NCBI GenBank assembly: GCA_021815655.1 | Contig: JAKAGJ010000172.1 | Location: 1 to 5,840, forward strand | Reading direction: 5' to 3' | DNA from: Deltaproteobacteria bacterium | GTDB lineage: Bacteria > Desulfobacterota > Desulfarculia > Desulfarculales > Desulfarculaceae | DNA length: 5,840 nt | Part shown: piece after piece, positions 1-5,663 of the stretch | How positions within the stretch are numbered: the first letter of the stretch is position 1 | Layout: each line of letters starts with the position of its first letter | Program-made: the position numbers and the translations under genes | Notes under the pieces: model-generated | Databases searched by the model: none | Seen by the model: only the letters and a program-made list of their open reading frames with translations | What the model was told of the DNA's origin: nothing

Positions 1-113
1 TGGGCGTGCGCATCACCGATCTGCCCATCACGCCGGAGCGGGTGCTCAGGGCCTTGCAGCAAAAGAAGGATGAGGTCTGCCGCCTGGCGCCGGGGGCCTG
101 CCTGACAGCCTGA
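1..113 (+). CDS. Partial: C-terminus of a xanthine dehydrogenase/aldehyde oxidoreductase family molybdenum-binding subunit
   Basis: Only the last 36 codons are present (frame starts at base 3, TGA stop at 111-113). The residues begin GVRITDLPITPERVLRAL. A [GR]-[IV]-x-x-L-P-[IL]-T-P-E-[KR]-[VI]-L-x-A-L tail is typical of the extreme C-terminus of the large molybdopterin-binding subunit of xanthine dehydrogenase, CO dehydrogenase-like and aldehyde oxidoreductase enzymes. These enzymes hydroxylate purines, aldehydes or N-heterocycles and pass electrons to FeS/flavin partners. After the conserved helix comes a tail of about 18 residues with two Cys and no recognisable motif. The catalytic Glu and cofactor-binding parts lie outside the window, so the substrate cannot be assigned. 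The family call rests on one short motif. No T-rich terminator follows; a 14-bp near-palindrome with no loop lies at 118-131. Confidence 0.68.
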   Translation, partial: GVRITDLPITPERVLRALQQKKDEVCRLAPGACLTA

Positions 114-149
114 TCCCATGCCCGGGTATGTCGGGCGCGCCTCCAGGGG

Positions 150-258
150 GTCATTGCGAGGCCCCGCAGGGGCCGAAGCAATCGCGTGATGGCTTGGCAA
201 ACGTTGGCCAATTCGTCCCGCGATTGCTTCGTCGCCCCAAGGGGCTCCTCGCAATGAC
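150..258. repeat. Imperfect palindromic intergenic repeat (MITE/REP-like), about 109 bp
   Basis: The two ends are perfect 12-bp inverted repeats: GTCATTGCGAGG at 150-161 and its complement at 247-258. Inside these, a second perfect inverted pair of 13 bp (CGAAGCAATCGCG at 174-186, complement at 219-231) flanks a loop of about 32 bp. Between the arms are G/C blocks that only partly pair (162-173 and 232-246). Elements with GTCATTGCGAGG...GAAGCAATC ends are, from memory, dispersed non-coding repeats in several bacterial genomes, including delta-proteobacterial ones. Here the element occupies most of the space between two convergent genes. It encodes nothing visible. A transcript from either strand would fold into a long hairpin, so it may also act in 3'-end formation or RNA stability. 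Confidence 0.75.
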
Positions 259-281
259 GCTTTGTTGAGGGCTTTGACGTA

Positions 282-296
282 GCCGAGGCCCTCGGC
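282..296 (-). terminator. Short hairpin directly after the malQ stop; possible terminator stem
   Basis: GCCGAG (282-287) and CTCGGC (291-296) form a perfect 6-bp GC-rich stem with a 3-nt loop, immediately next to the malQ TAG stop (complement of 297-299). No U-tract follows on the minus strand, so intrinsic termination here is doubtful. The larger palindrome at 150-258 lies 24 nt further along the same transcript. Confidence 0.3.
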
Positions 297-1796
297 CTAG
301 ATCCGGCCGTAGGTGGCCACCATCTCGCGCAGGCGCTGGGCCAGGCCGTCGCCTAGTTGACCTGGTTGCAGGCGCCAGCCCCAGTTGCCGTCCCGGTGGG
401 AGGGGCGGTTCATGCGCGCCTCGCTGCCCAGGCCCAGCACGTCTTGCAAGGGTATCACGGCCATCTCGGCCACCGAGGCCAAAGCCAGGCGGATCATCTC
501 CCAGATCAGGTCGTCATCGCTCAAGCCTCGCCCCAGGTAGCGGAACAGGCGCTGGCGGGTGGCTTCGTCGGCCTCCTCGCTGAGCCAGCCGCGCAGGGTG
601 TTGTTGTCGTGGGTGCCGGTGTAGACCACGCTGTCGGGCTGGTGGTTGTGGGGCAGATAGGGGTTAAAGGGATTGTCCTCGCCAAAGGCGAACATCAGGA
701 TGACCATGCCCGGCAGGCCCTGCTCCCGCCTGGCCTCGCGCACCGCGGCGTCGATGATGCCCAGGTCCTCGGCGATGATGGGCAGGCGGTGGAAGCGCCG
801 CTTCAAGGCCCGAAAGAATTCTCGGCAGGGCGCCTCTTGCCAGCAGCCGCGCACGGCGTTGGGCTCCATGGCCGGCACCTCCCAGAAGGCCACCAACCCC
901 CGGAAGTGATCCAGGCGCACATAGTCGTACATCTCCAGGTTGCGCCCCATGCGCTCCAGCCACCAGGCAAAGCCGTGGCGCTTGATGTCGTCCCAGTTGT
1001 ACACCGGGTTGCCCCAGCGCTGGCCGGTGGCGCTGAAATAATCCGGCGGCACCCCGGCCACCACGTAGGGCGCCCTCGCCCCGTCCAGCTTGAACTGGTC
1101 GGGATGGGCCCAGACGTCGGCGCTATGGAAGTCGGGGTAGATGGGCATGTCGCCAATGATGGCCAGCCCCTGGCGGTTGCAGTGCTGTTTCAGCGCCAAC
1201 CACTGGCGTTGGAAGACCCATTGCTGGAAGCGCTCCAAGGCCAAGCGTGGGGCCAGGCGCTGGCGGGCGGCCTCCAGGGCCTGGGGCTGGCGGTCGCGGA
1301 TGTCAAAGGGCCACTGGTTCCACAGCCGTCCCGGGAACTCGTCGGCCAGGGCCATGAACAGGCAGTAGTCCTCCAGCCAATGGGCCTGGCCCTGGCAAAA
1401 GCGCTCCAGGTCGGCGGCCAGGGACAGACGCTCGCCGGCCCGGCGCCAGGCCCGCTCCAGTAGCCGGCGCTTGAGCGCCGCCGCCCGATGGTAGTCCACC
1501 CGCTCCCCCGAGAGCGGCGTCATCTCGGCCAGGTCTTCCTCGGTGAGCAGGCCCTCGTCTTGCAGCAGTTGGGGGCTGATGAGCAGGGGGTTGCCGGCGA
1601 AGCAGGAGGCGCTGTTGTAGGGCGAGTTGCCGCGCCCCGGCTCGGTGGGGGTGAGCGGCAGCATCTGCCACAGGCTCAGGCCCGCGGCGGCCAGGAAATC
1701 GGCGAACTCATGGGCCGCCGGACCCAGGTCGCCCACCCCGAAGGGCGAGGGCAGGGCGGTGGGGTGCAGCAGGAGACCGGCGCCGCGCTCGGGCAT
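297..1796 (-). CDS. malQ: 4-alpha-glucanotransferase (amylomaltase), GH77
   Basis: This cytoplasmic enzyme moves 1,4-alpha-glucan segments between maltodextrins (disproportionation) in glycogen and maltodextrin metabolism. At 499 aa it is a full-length, short-type (Thermus-like) GH77 protein. It opens with the family N-terminus AGLLLHPTALPSPFGVGDLG (residues 6-25), followed by GNSPY at 56-60 and IGDMPIYP at 214-221. All three expected catalytic acids are visible: the nucleophile Asp296 in VRLDHFRG, the acid/base Glu343 in IIAEDLG, and the transition-state-stabilising Asp397 in TGTHDNNT. Each lies within 2-3 residues of its place in the Thermus enzyme (recalled numbering). The ATG start is supported by GGAG (complement of 1805-1808) 8 nt upstream and by the position of the conserved N-terminal motif. 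No maltose or glycogen genes adjoin it. It lies 208 bp downstream of fadD behind several hairpins, so it is probably a separate transcription unit. A weak TATGCT -10 candidate (complement of 1858-1863) has no convincing -35. Confidence 0.97.
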   Translation of the reverse strand: MPERGAGLLLHPTALPSPFGVGDLGPAAHEFADFLAAAGLSLWQMLPLTPTEPGRGNSPYNSASCFAGNPLLISPQLLQDEGLLTEEDLAEMTPLSGERVDYHRAAALKRRLLERAWRRAGERLSLAADLERFCQGQAHWLEDYCLFMALADEFPGRLWNQWPFDIRDRQPQALEAARQRLAPRLALERFQQWVFQRQWLALKQHCNRQGLAIIGDMPIYPDFHSADVWAHPDQFKLDGARAPYVVAGVPPDYFSATGQRWGNPVYNWDDIKRHGFAWWLERMGRNLEMYDYVRLDHFRGLVAFWEVPAMEPNAVRGCWQEAPCREFFRALKRRFHRLPIIAEDLGIIDAAVREARREQGLPGMVILMFAFGEDNPFNPYLPHNHQPDSVVYTGTHDNNTLRGWLSEEADEATRQRLFRYLGRGLSDDDLIWEMIRLALASVAEMAVIPLQDVLGLGSEARMNRPSHRDGNWGWRLQPGQLGDGLAQRLREMVATYGRI

Positions 1797-1864
1797 GGGA
1801 GATGCTCCGCCAAGGGTTGCAAATTGGGCCGGGGCCGCGAGACAGCCCCGTCCCTAAAGCATAC

Positions 1865-1906
1865 CCGAGGCCTGGCCGCCGGCGAAGATGTTTCGCCGGG
1901 CCTCGG
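1865..1906. other. Compound inverted repeat A upstream of malQ
   Basis: An outer perfect 8-bp pair (CCGAGGCC 1865-1872 with GGCCTCGG 1899-1906) encloses an inner 7-bp pair (CGGCGAA 1880-1886 with TTCGCCG 1892-1898). There is a one-sided bulge at 1873-1879 and a loop at 1887-1891. On the minus strand it would lie in the malQ leader or at its promoter, depending on where transcription starts. No U-tract follows, so it is not a standard intrinsic terminator. Its right outer arm is shared with inverted repeat B (1900-1942), so the two structures compete for the same bases. Confidence 0.55.
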
Positions 1907-1942
1907 AGCCAGTCTGAGGAATCCTCCGACTGGTTCCCAGGC
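1900..1942. other. Long near-perfect inverted repeat B between fadD and malQ
   Basis: Two 21-nt arms (1900-1920 and 1922-1942) flank a single central base. Of 21 positions, 18 are Watson-Crick pairs, one is G.T on the plus strand, and two are mismatches. The core is the near-palindrome CCAGTCTGAGGA / TCCTCCGACTGG (1909-1933). No T-run follows on either strand. It could be a dispersed palindromic repeat, a protein-binding palindrome or an RNA structure in a read-through transcript from fadD. Confidence 0.6.
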
Positions 1943-1961
1943 CAATCATGGACGGCCAAGC

Positions 1962-1987
1962 GGAGAGAGCCATGAATGGCTTTCTCC
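1962..1987 (-). terminator. Hairpin just downstream of the fadD stop; candidate terminator or 3'-end structure
   Basis: GGAGAGAGCCAT (1962-1973) pairs with ATGGCTTTCTCC (1976-1987) at 11 of 12 positions around a 2-nt centre; the remaining pair is G.T on plus and C.A on minus. On the fadD strand the stem begins about 17 nt after the stop codon. The bases after the stem are not U-rich, so intrinsic termination is only a possibility. Protection of the mRNA 3' end is the alternative. Confidence 0.4.
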
Positions 1988-2004
1988 TGCACGCACCTAA
2001 CCGT

Positions 2005-3684
2005 CTAGCCCTTGGCCTTCCACTTGGCCTCCTCCTCCTCGCGCAGGGAGCGCCTGAGTACCTTGCCGATCATGGATTTGGGCAGCTCGTCGCGCACCTC
2101 AACCTCACGGGGCACCATGTAGGGGGTGAGGTTCTTATGGCAGAAGGCAATCACCTCCAGGGGGTCGATGTGCTGGCCGGCCTTGGGCACCACGTAGGCC
2201 TTCAGGTACTCGCCCTTGCGCGGGTGGGGCAGGCCCACGGCCACGGCCTCGGCCACCTGGGGGTGCTGGTGCAGCACCTCGTCCACCTCGCTGGGAAAGA
2301 CGTTGAATCCGCCGATAATCACCAGGTCCTTTTTGCGGTCCACCAGGGTGACGTAGCCCTCCTCGTCCATCACCCCGATGTCGCCGGTGTAGAGCCAGCC
2401 ATCCTTCAGGGTCTCGGCGGTCTTGTCGGGCAGGTTCAGGTAGCCCAGCATCAAATCCGGACCGCGCAGCACGATCTCGCCGGCCTGGCCGATGGGCATC
2501 TCGGTCACGCCGTCGGCCAGGTCCACGATCTTCCACTCCACGTCAGGGAAGGGGATGCCGATGGTGCCGGGCTTTCGTTGGCCCTTGAAGGGATTGCAGG
2601 CCACGGCGGTCACCGCCTCGGTGAGCCCGTAGCCCTCGATCAGGGCCGCGCCGGTGCGTTGGCTGAACTCCTGCATCACCGCCAGGGGCAGGGGGGCGGC
2701 GCCCACGAAGATGCCGCGCAGGCTTTTAAGGTCGTAGCTGTCGATCTCCGGCAGCTCCTTGATGGCGATGAACATGGTGGGCACGCCGGCGAACAGCGTG
2801 GGGTGCTCCTTGTTGATGGTGCGGCAGACCTCGCTGGCGTTGAAGCGCGGCAGCAGCAGAATGGTGCCGCCGTGGCTCAGGGGGGCGTTCATGCACACGC
2901 TCATGCCGAAGCCGTGGAACAGGGGCAGCACCGCCAACAGCGAGTCGCCGCCGCCCAGGCTGCCCCAGGCGCAGACCTGGCTGGCGTTGGCCACCAGGGC
3001 GCGGTGGCTGAGCATGATGCCCTTGCTCACGCCGGTGGTGCCGCCGGAATAGATGAGCACCGCCATGCTCTGGGGGTCGATGGCCGGCTGGGGCGGCTGC
3101 CCGCCTTGGCGCAGCAGGTCCTTGAGCATGACCGTCTTGGCGTCGCGCTCGATGACCACCGGGGGCATGGCCTTGTCCAGGCGGCGCTTGAGGGGATAGA
3201 GCAGGTTCAAGGGGAAGGGCAGGAAGTCGGCCAGGCTGGTGTAGACGATCAATTGCAGGGGCACCTGCTTTTTGATGTTGTTCACGCGCTGGGACAAGAG
3301 GTCCAGGACGATGAGCGCCTTGGCGCCGGAGTCCTGGAACTTGAAGATCAGCTCCCGCTCCACGTTGAGGGGATTGGCCAGGACCGCCGTGGCGCCCAAG
3401 CGCATCAGGGCGTAGAAGCTGATGACGAACTGGGGGCAGTTGGGCATGAGCAGCACCACGCGGTCGCCCTGGCCGATGCCCCGCTGGGCCAGGGCCGCGG
3501 CCATCCGGTCCACGCGGTCGAAAAGTTGGCCATAGCTCAGGGTCAGACCCATGAATTTCAGCGCCGGCCTTTCCCGCACCTCATCGGCCTTGCGCCGCAC
3601 CAGGGCGTGGATGTCCAGGGAGGGGTACTCCAGGCTGTGGGGTACCCCGGGGTCGTAGCATTTGAGCCAGCGGTGCTCGGTCAT
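2005..3684 (-). CDS. fadD: Long-chain fatty-acid--CoA ligase (FadD-like, ANL superfamily)
   Basis: This enzyme activates a free fatty acid with ATP to acyl-AMP and then to acyl-CoA, for beta-oxidation or lipid synthesis. At 559 aa it matches the length of E. coli FadD (561, recalled). The adenylation core is intact: the P-loop SGGTTGVSKG at 213-222, EGYGLTEA (A5) at 350-357, YTGD at 432-435, and the hinge DRKKD at 449-453. GFNVFPSEVDEVL at 459-471 follows, and the C-terminal catalytic Lys541 sits in SMIGKVLRR. Residues about 150-175 form the hydrophobic/basic segment common in FadD-type enzymes and plausibly membrane-associated. The ATG start is preceded by AGGAG (complement of 3691-3695) with a 6-nt spacer. 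It lies 60 bp downstream of a thioesterase gene on the same strand with nothing but the ribosome-binding site between them, so co-transcription is likely. Chain-length preference cannot be read from the sequence. An aryl-CoA ligase is possible but less likely. Confidence 0.93.
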   Translation of the reverse strand: MTEHRWLKCYDPGVPHSLEYPSLDIHALVRRKADEVRERPALKFMGLTLSYGQLFDRVDRMAAALAQRGIGQGDRVVLLMPNCPQFVISFYALMRLGATAVLANPLNVERELIFKFQDSGAKALIVLDLLSQRVNNIKKQVPLQLIVYTSLADFLPFPLNLLYPLKRRLDKAMPPVVIERDAKTVMLKDLLRQGGQPPQPAIDPQSMAVLIYSGGTTGVSKGIMLSHRALVANASQVCAWGSLGGGDSLLAVLPLFHGFGMSVCMNAPLSHGGTILLLPRFNASEVCRTINKEHPTLFAGVPTMFIAIKELPEIDSYDLKSLRGIFVGAAPLPLAVMQEFSQRTGAALIEGYGLTEAVTAVACNPFKGQRKPGTIGIPFPDVEWKIVDLADGVTEMPIGQAGEIVLRGPDLMLGYLNLPDKTAETLKDGWLYTGDIGVMDEEGYVTLVDRKKDLVIIGGFNVFPSEVDEVLHQHPQVAEAVAVGLPHPRKGEYLKAYVVPKAGQHIDPLEVIAFCHKNLTPYMVPREVEVRDELPKSMIGKVLRRSLREEEEAKWKAKG

Positions 3685-3744
3685 TTAGGGCTCCTAGTCA
3701 TGAAAATGGGCTTGAAGCGGATGGGCCGGGGGCGTGCAATCTTC

Positions 3745-4257
3745 TCAGGCCGGTGGTTCCCACTGTAGCCAGGCCCGTACCTCCTCAGGCAGGGGCGGGC
3801 TGACGCCGTCGTGACCGATGGCCTGGGCCACCTCGCGGGGGCTGATCTTCTCGCGCGGCCCCACGAAGACCCCCTTGATGAGCGCCGAGGCGTAGACTTG
3901 GCCGGCCACCTCGAAACGCTGCTCCATGAAAAACCATTTCTGGTCCCAGCACAACAGCCGGGTGCGCAGGTCGTAGCGCTGAAAGGGGCCCAGGCCCCGG
4001 CGGAAGCGGATGGTGGCCGCGCCCACCATGGGGCGCCAGCGCCCACGCAAGGCCGCCCGGCCGATGCCGGTGCGGATGGTCAGGTCGATGCGCCCCAGGT
4101 CCATCAGAGTGAGGTAGCGGCCATTGTTCATGTGCAGATTAAGGTCCAGGTCGTTGGGCCAGACCCGGAAGCTGAGCAGGGAATCGCCCAAGGGCGCCAG
4201 ACGCGGCCCCATAAGGGCCTTGAACACCACCTTGAGCATACGCAATAGCAGATTCAT
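3745..4257 (-). CDS. Acyl-CoA thioesterase, THEM6-like hotdog (4HBT-type) family
   Basis: The 170-aa protein carries the family signature FRVWPNDLDLNLHMNNGRYLT at residues 30-50 (here the run 36-46, DLDLNLHMNNG, is key). It is followed by MVGAATIRFRRGLGPFQRYDLRTRLLCWD-type strands (from residue 77) and KWFFMEQRF at 107-115. Together these are the single hotdog domain of bacterial THEM6/4HBT_2-like thioesterases, which hydrolyse acyl-CoA thioesters. The first 20 residues are hydrophobic and basic, forming a likely amphipathic helix that is common in this family and probably not a cleaved signal peptide. The start at 4257 has a GGGGAGG-type ribosome-binding site (complement of 4269-4275) with a long spacer of 11 nt. 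An internal Met7 has no better site. It is the first gene of a probable two-gene unit with fadD, so it may trim or edit the ligase's products. The in vivo substrate is unknown. Confidence 0.85.
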   Translation of the reverse strand: MNLLLRMLKVVFKALMGPRLAPLGDSLLSFRVWPNDLDLNLHMNNGRYLTLMDLGRIDLTIRTGIGRAALRGRWRPMVGAATIRFRRGLGPFQRYDLRTRLLCWDQKWFFMEQRFEVAGQVYASALIKGVFVGPREKISPREVAQAIGHDGVSPPLPEEVRAWLQWEPPA

Positions 4258-4329
4258 GGCGCAGAAGGCCCTCCCCGCCCCAAAGGACGGTTGCAGTGGA
4301 AAGGGCGTTTGCGGGCGCCGATGGACTGG

Positions 4330-4359
4330 AGTCTAGCCCAAAGCATGCCACCCTGGCAA
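4330..4359 (-). promoter_or_regulatory. Candidate sigma70 promoter for the thioesterase-fadD unit
   Basis: On the minus strand TTGCCA (complement of 4354-4359, 5/6 match to TTGACA) and TAGACT (complement of 4330-4335, 4/6 match to TATAAT) are separated by 18 nt. This would give a leader of about 65 nt before the ATG at 4257. The match is moderate and in GC-rich sequence; no other pair on this strand looked better. Confidence 0.3.
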
Positions 4360-4373
4360 GGCTCCCGCCAGGA

Positions 4374-4432
4374 GGCGTGGCCGGGGCCTTGTCAGGGCGG
4401 CGTGGCCTGGGCTATACCAGATGGGCGTGGCC
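4374..4432 (+). repeat. Three direct GGCGTGGCC repeats with an exact 25-bp period
   Basis: Identical 9-bp words start at 4374, 4399 and 4424. The first two 25-bp units also agree at 17 of 25 positions; the third diverges after the word. They overlay the candidate promoter of the divergent plus-strand thioesterase: one copy upstream of the -35, one in the spacer, one near the expected start of transcription. That is operator-like placement. Chance recurrence in G/C-rich sequence is the alternative. Confidence 0.5.
4389..4418 (+). promoter_or_regulatory. Candidate sigma70 promoter for the PaaI-like thioesterase
   Basis: TTGTCA at 4389-4394 (5/6 match to TTGACA) and TATACC at 4413-4418 (4/6 match to TATAAT) are separated by 18 nt. 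This predicts a leader of about 50 nt before the ATG at 4477. This is the only AT-containing -10-like stretch in the plus-strand leader region. Confidence 0.4.
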
Positions 4433-4446
4433 CCGCCGTTGGCGGG
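4432..4446 (+). other. GC-rich triloop hairpin in the leader of the PaaI-like gene
   Basis: CCCGCC (4432-4437) and GGCGGG (4441-4446) form a perfect 6-bp all-GC stem with a GTT loop, about 18 nt upstream of the Shine-Dalgarno sequence. It could influence translation, but no riboswitch or attenuator architecture is seen around it. Confidence 0.35.
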
Positions 4447-4464
4447 CAGGCAAACCAGGGGGGC

Positions 4465-4470
4465 GGGAGG
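4465..4470 (+). promoter_or_regulatory. Ribosome-binding site that decides the start of the PaaI-like gene
   Basis: GGGAGG ends directly against a first ATG (4471) but lies 6 nt before a second in-frame ATG (4477). Normal Shine-Dalgarno spacing therefore selects 4477. Confidence 0.7.
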
Positions 4471-4476
4471 ATGTAT

Positions 4477-4944
4477 ATGGCCAAGGGCCAGGACACCGGA
4501 CTTTTGCCGGGCATGGTGGATACGCCTACCCGGCGCACCTTGGGCATACGCTATGTGCGCTCGGGGCCGGGTTGGTTGGAGGCGGAGTTCAAGCCCAGCG
4601 CTCGCTTCGGCAACCACGTGGGCAATGTGCAGGGGGGCATTCTGGCGGCGTTTCTGGACAACATCATGGGCCAGTGCTGCCATGCCTTGGCCGGGCCGGA
4701 GCAGGCGCTCACCACCACCGAGATGTCGCTGTACTTCCTGGCCCCGGCCATCCTGGGCCGCCTGCGGGGCAAGGCCAAGGTGCTCAAGAAGGGACGGCGC
4801 ATGTTTTTCGTGGAGGGCGAGGTGCTGGACCTGGAGGGCAATCACCTGGTCAGGGCGGTGGCCACCATGCTGGTGATGCGCCGGCCCCGCCCGGGCGTGG
4901 CCCCCCAGGCGACCGCCGAGGCCAAGGACCCGGACGCCGGCTAG
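4477..4944 (+). CDS. PaaI-type hotdog thioesterase
   Basis: The product is 155 aa when started at 4477 (see the GGGAGG site). The same frame stays open upstream to beyond 4291, but that part looks non-coding. The hotdog signature is FGNHVGNVQGGILAAFLDNIMG at about residues 44-65: the N-x-QGG loop, the central helix and Asp61, which is at the position of the catalytic acid in PaaI-like thioesterases. The usual C-terminal strands follow (RRMFFVEGEVLDLEGNHLVRA, residues 107-127, then VATMLVMRR). These small homotetrameric cytosolic enzymes hydrolyse acyl- or aryl-CoA. The usual His of the HGG loop is Gln52 here. The last 20 residues are a loose, charged tail. The gene is divergent from the thioesterase-fadD unit, suggesting a role in the same acyl-CoA pool. 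No paa genes are nearby, so phenylacetate metabolism is not implied. Confidence 0.85.
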   Translation: MAKGQDTGLLPGMVDTPTRRTLGIRYVRSGPGWLEAEFKPSARFGNHVGNVQGGILAAFLDNIMGQCCHALAGPEQALTTTEMSLYFLAPAILGRLRGKAKVLKKGRRMFFVEGEVLDLEGNHLVRAVATMLVMRRPRPGVAPQATAEAKDPDAG

Positions 4945-5034
4945 TTGTTGTTGGCGAGGACGGCGGCTCCCGTGGCGGGATGGAAGATGGGCGGTAGGGC
5001 GCTTAAGGCCATGGCTGGGGGAGCGGCGCGGAAT

Positions 5035-5043
5035 TGGTATAAT
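5035..5043 (+). promoter_or_regulatory. Extended -10 promoter for the 181-aa gene
   Basis: TGGTATAAT contains a perfect TATAAT (5038-5043) preceded by the TGn extension. The hexamer region 17 bp upstream (around 5015-5020) is CTGGGG and does not resemble a -35, which fits an extended -10 promoter. A start near 5050 would give a leader of about 40 nt. It is the best promoter match in the window, and the surrounding sequence is otherwise strongly G/C. Confidence 0.65.
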
Positions 5044-5089
5044 ACAGACCAAACCCTCAAGCCGCCCCGTTAGCCAAGGAGAGACCGCC

Positions 5090-5635
5090 ATGGCCGAGAT
5101 TAAATCCAGTATCCAGATCGCCATGGAGCGGGCCGCGGCCCTGGGCCAGGCCGACAGCGGCGAGCAGGACCGCGAGGAGGGCAAGCGCCAGGGGCGGGCC
5201 CTGGGGCGCCGCGCGGCCAGTGGCGAACTGGCTCCCGAGAACCTGGCTTCCAGCCTGGCTGGGCTGCCCCAGGAGCAACGGGACAGCGCCCGCCAGGCGG
5301 CGGCCCTGGCCCTTCTGGAGGACATGGAGGAAGGCTGGCAGGGCCGGCTTACCGCCCTGGCGGCCCTGGCCGCCGGCGGCCCGGCCGAGGCCGCCGTGGT
5401 GGAGCTGGCCCGGGTGCTGGCCCAGGAGGAACGCCTGACCGTGGATTTGCACGCCGAGTTGGCCGGGGAGCTGTTGGCCGGCCTGGCCGCCGAGGGCATC
5501 AGCGGCAGCGCCGTGCACCCCAATCCGGCGGTGCATCCCCAACTCAAGGAACGCTACGACCAGGCCGTGGCGGCCTGCGAGCCTCGGCGCCTGGCCGCCC
5601 TGTCCGGCGTGAGCCAGGCCTTTCAGACCAGTTGA
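5090..5635 (+). CDS. Uncharacterised 181-aa Ala/Leu-rich helical protein
   Basis: The ATG has an excellent Shine-Dalgarno sequence (AAGGAG 5076-5081, 8-nt spacer) and an upstream extended -10 promoter, so the gene is very likely real. The protein starts MAEIKSSIQIAMERA, then has a charged stretch (residues 21-41), then a long run of Ala/Leu-rich predicted helices (about 47-136) and a short Pro/His linker HPNPAVHP (143-150). It ends in a helix (151-175) with LKERYDQAV. There is no signal peptide, membrane segment, metal-binding cluster or enzyme motif, and only one Cys (163). The E-I-K-S-[ST] start and the late ..HP..L...Y..A. helix remind me of uncharacterised cytosolic proteins (a DUF6657-like group) widespread in Desulfobacterota; that is a weak recollection, not a demonstrated match. 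It appears monocistronic, with a hairpin after the stop. Confidence 0.8.
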   Translation: MAEIKSSIQIAMERAAALGQADSGEQDREEGKRQGRALGRRAASGELAPENLASSLAGLPQEQRDSARQAAALALLEDMEEGWQGRLTALAALAAGGPAEAAVVELARVLAQEERLTVDLHAELAGELLAGLAAEGISGSAVHPNPAVHPQLKERYDQAVAACEPRRLAALSGVSQAFQTS

Positions 5636-5663
5636 GCCCGGCGCTCCCACCGGACCCTGGCCA

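Noticed and set aside
118..131. Near-palindrome CATGCCCGGGTATG after the first gene as a terminator
   Set aside because: It has no loop and no following T-run, so it cannot form a normal terminator hairpin.
357..1463. A 368-codon open frame on the plus strand opposite malQ
   Set aside because: It is antisense to well-supported GH77 coding sequence, with the same biased shadow composition and no recognisable motif.
1948..3768. A 606-codon open frame on the plus strand opposite fadD
   Set aside because: It lies antisense to a gene with every ANL motif. Its product is a low-complexity Gly/His/Gln/Val/Leu-rich sequence typical of the complementary frame of a GC-rich gene, with no domain and no ribosome-binding site.
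4374..4448. The 25-bp periodic repeats as a small CRISPR array
   Set aside because: Only 9 bp are identical among the three copies, the spacers would be about 16 bp, and there is no leader or cas gene. A phased operator or chance fits better.
4291..4476. N-terminal extension of the PaaI-like gene to an upstream ATG
   Set aside because: The extra residues do not resemble a hotdog N-terminus and cover the candidate promoter and repeats. GGGAGG spacing points to the ATG at 4477. The ATG at 4471 abuts the Shine-Dalgarno sequence and is unlikely to be used.
4258..4476. Riboswitch or leader peptide in the divergent control region
   Set aside because: Only short simple stems (for example 4352-4357 with 4367-4372, and 4432-4446) are seen. 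There is no conserved aptamer-like core and no short open frame with a ribosome-binding site.
5011..5035. Sigma54 -24/-12 promoter upstream of the 181-aa gene
   Set aside because: The TGGCTG at 5012-5017 lacks a correctly spaced TTGC element, and the perfect extended -10 at 5035-5043 explains the promoter better.
4333..5547. A 404-codon open frame on the minus strand opposite the PaaI-like and 181-aa genes
   Set aside because: It spans two supported plus-strand genes and the promoter between them. The composition is Ala/Arg/Ser/Pro-rich and motif-free, as expected of stop-poor GC-rich DNA.
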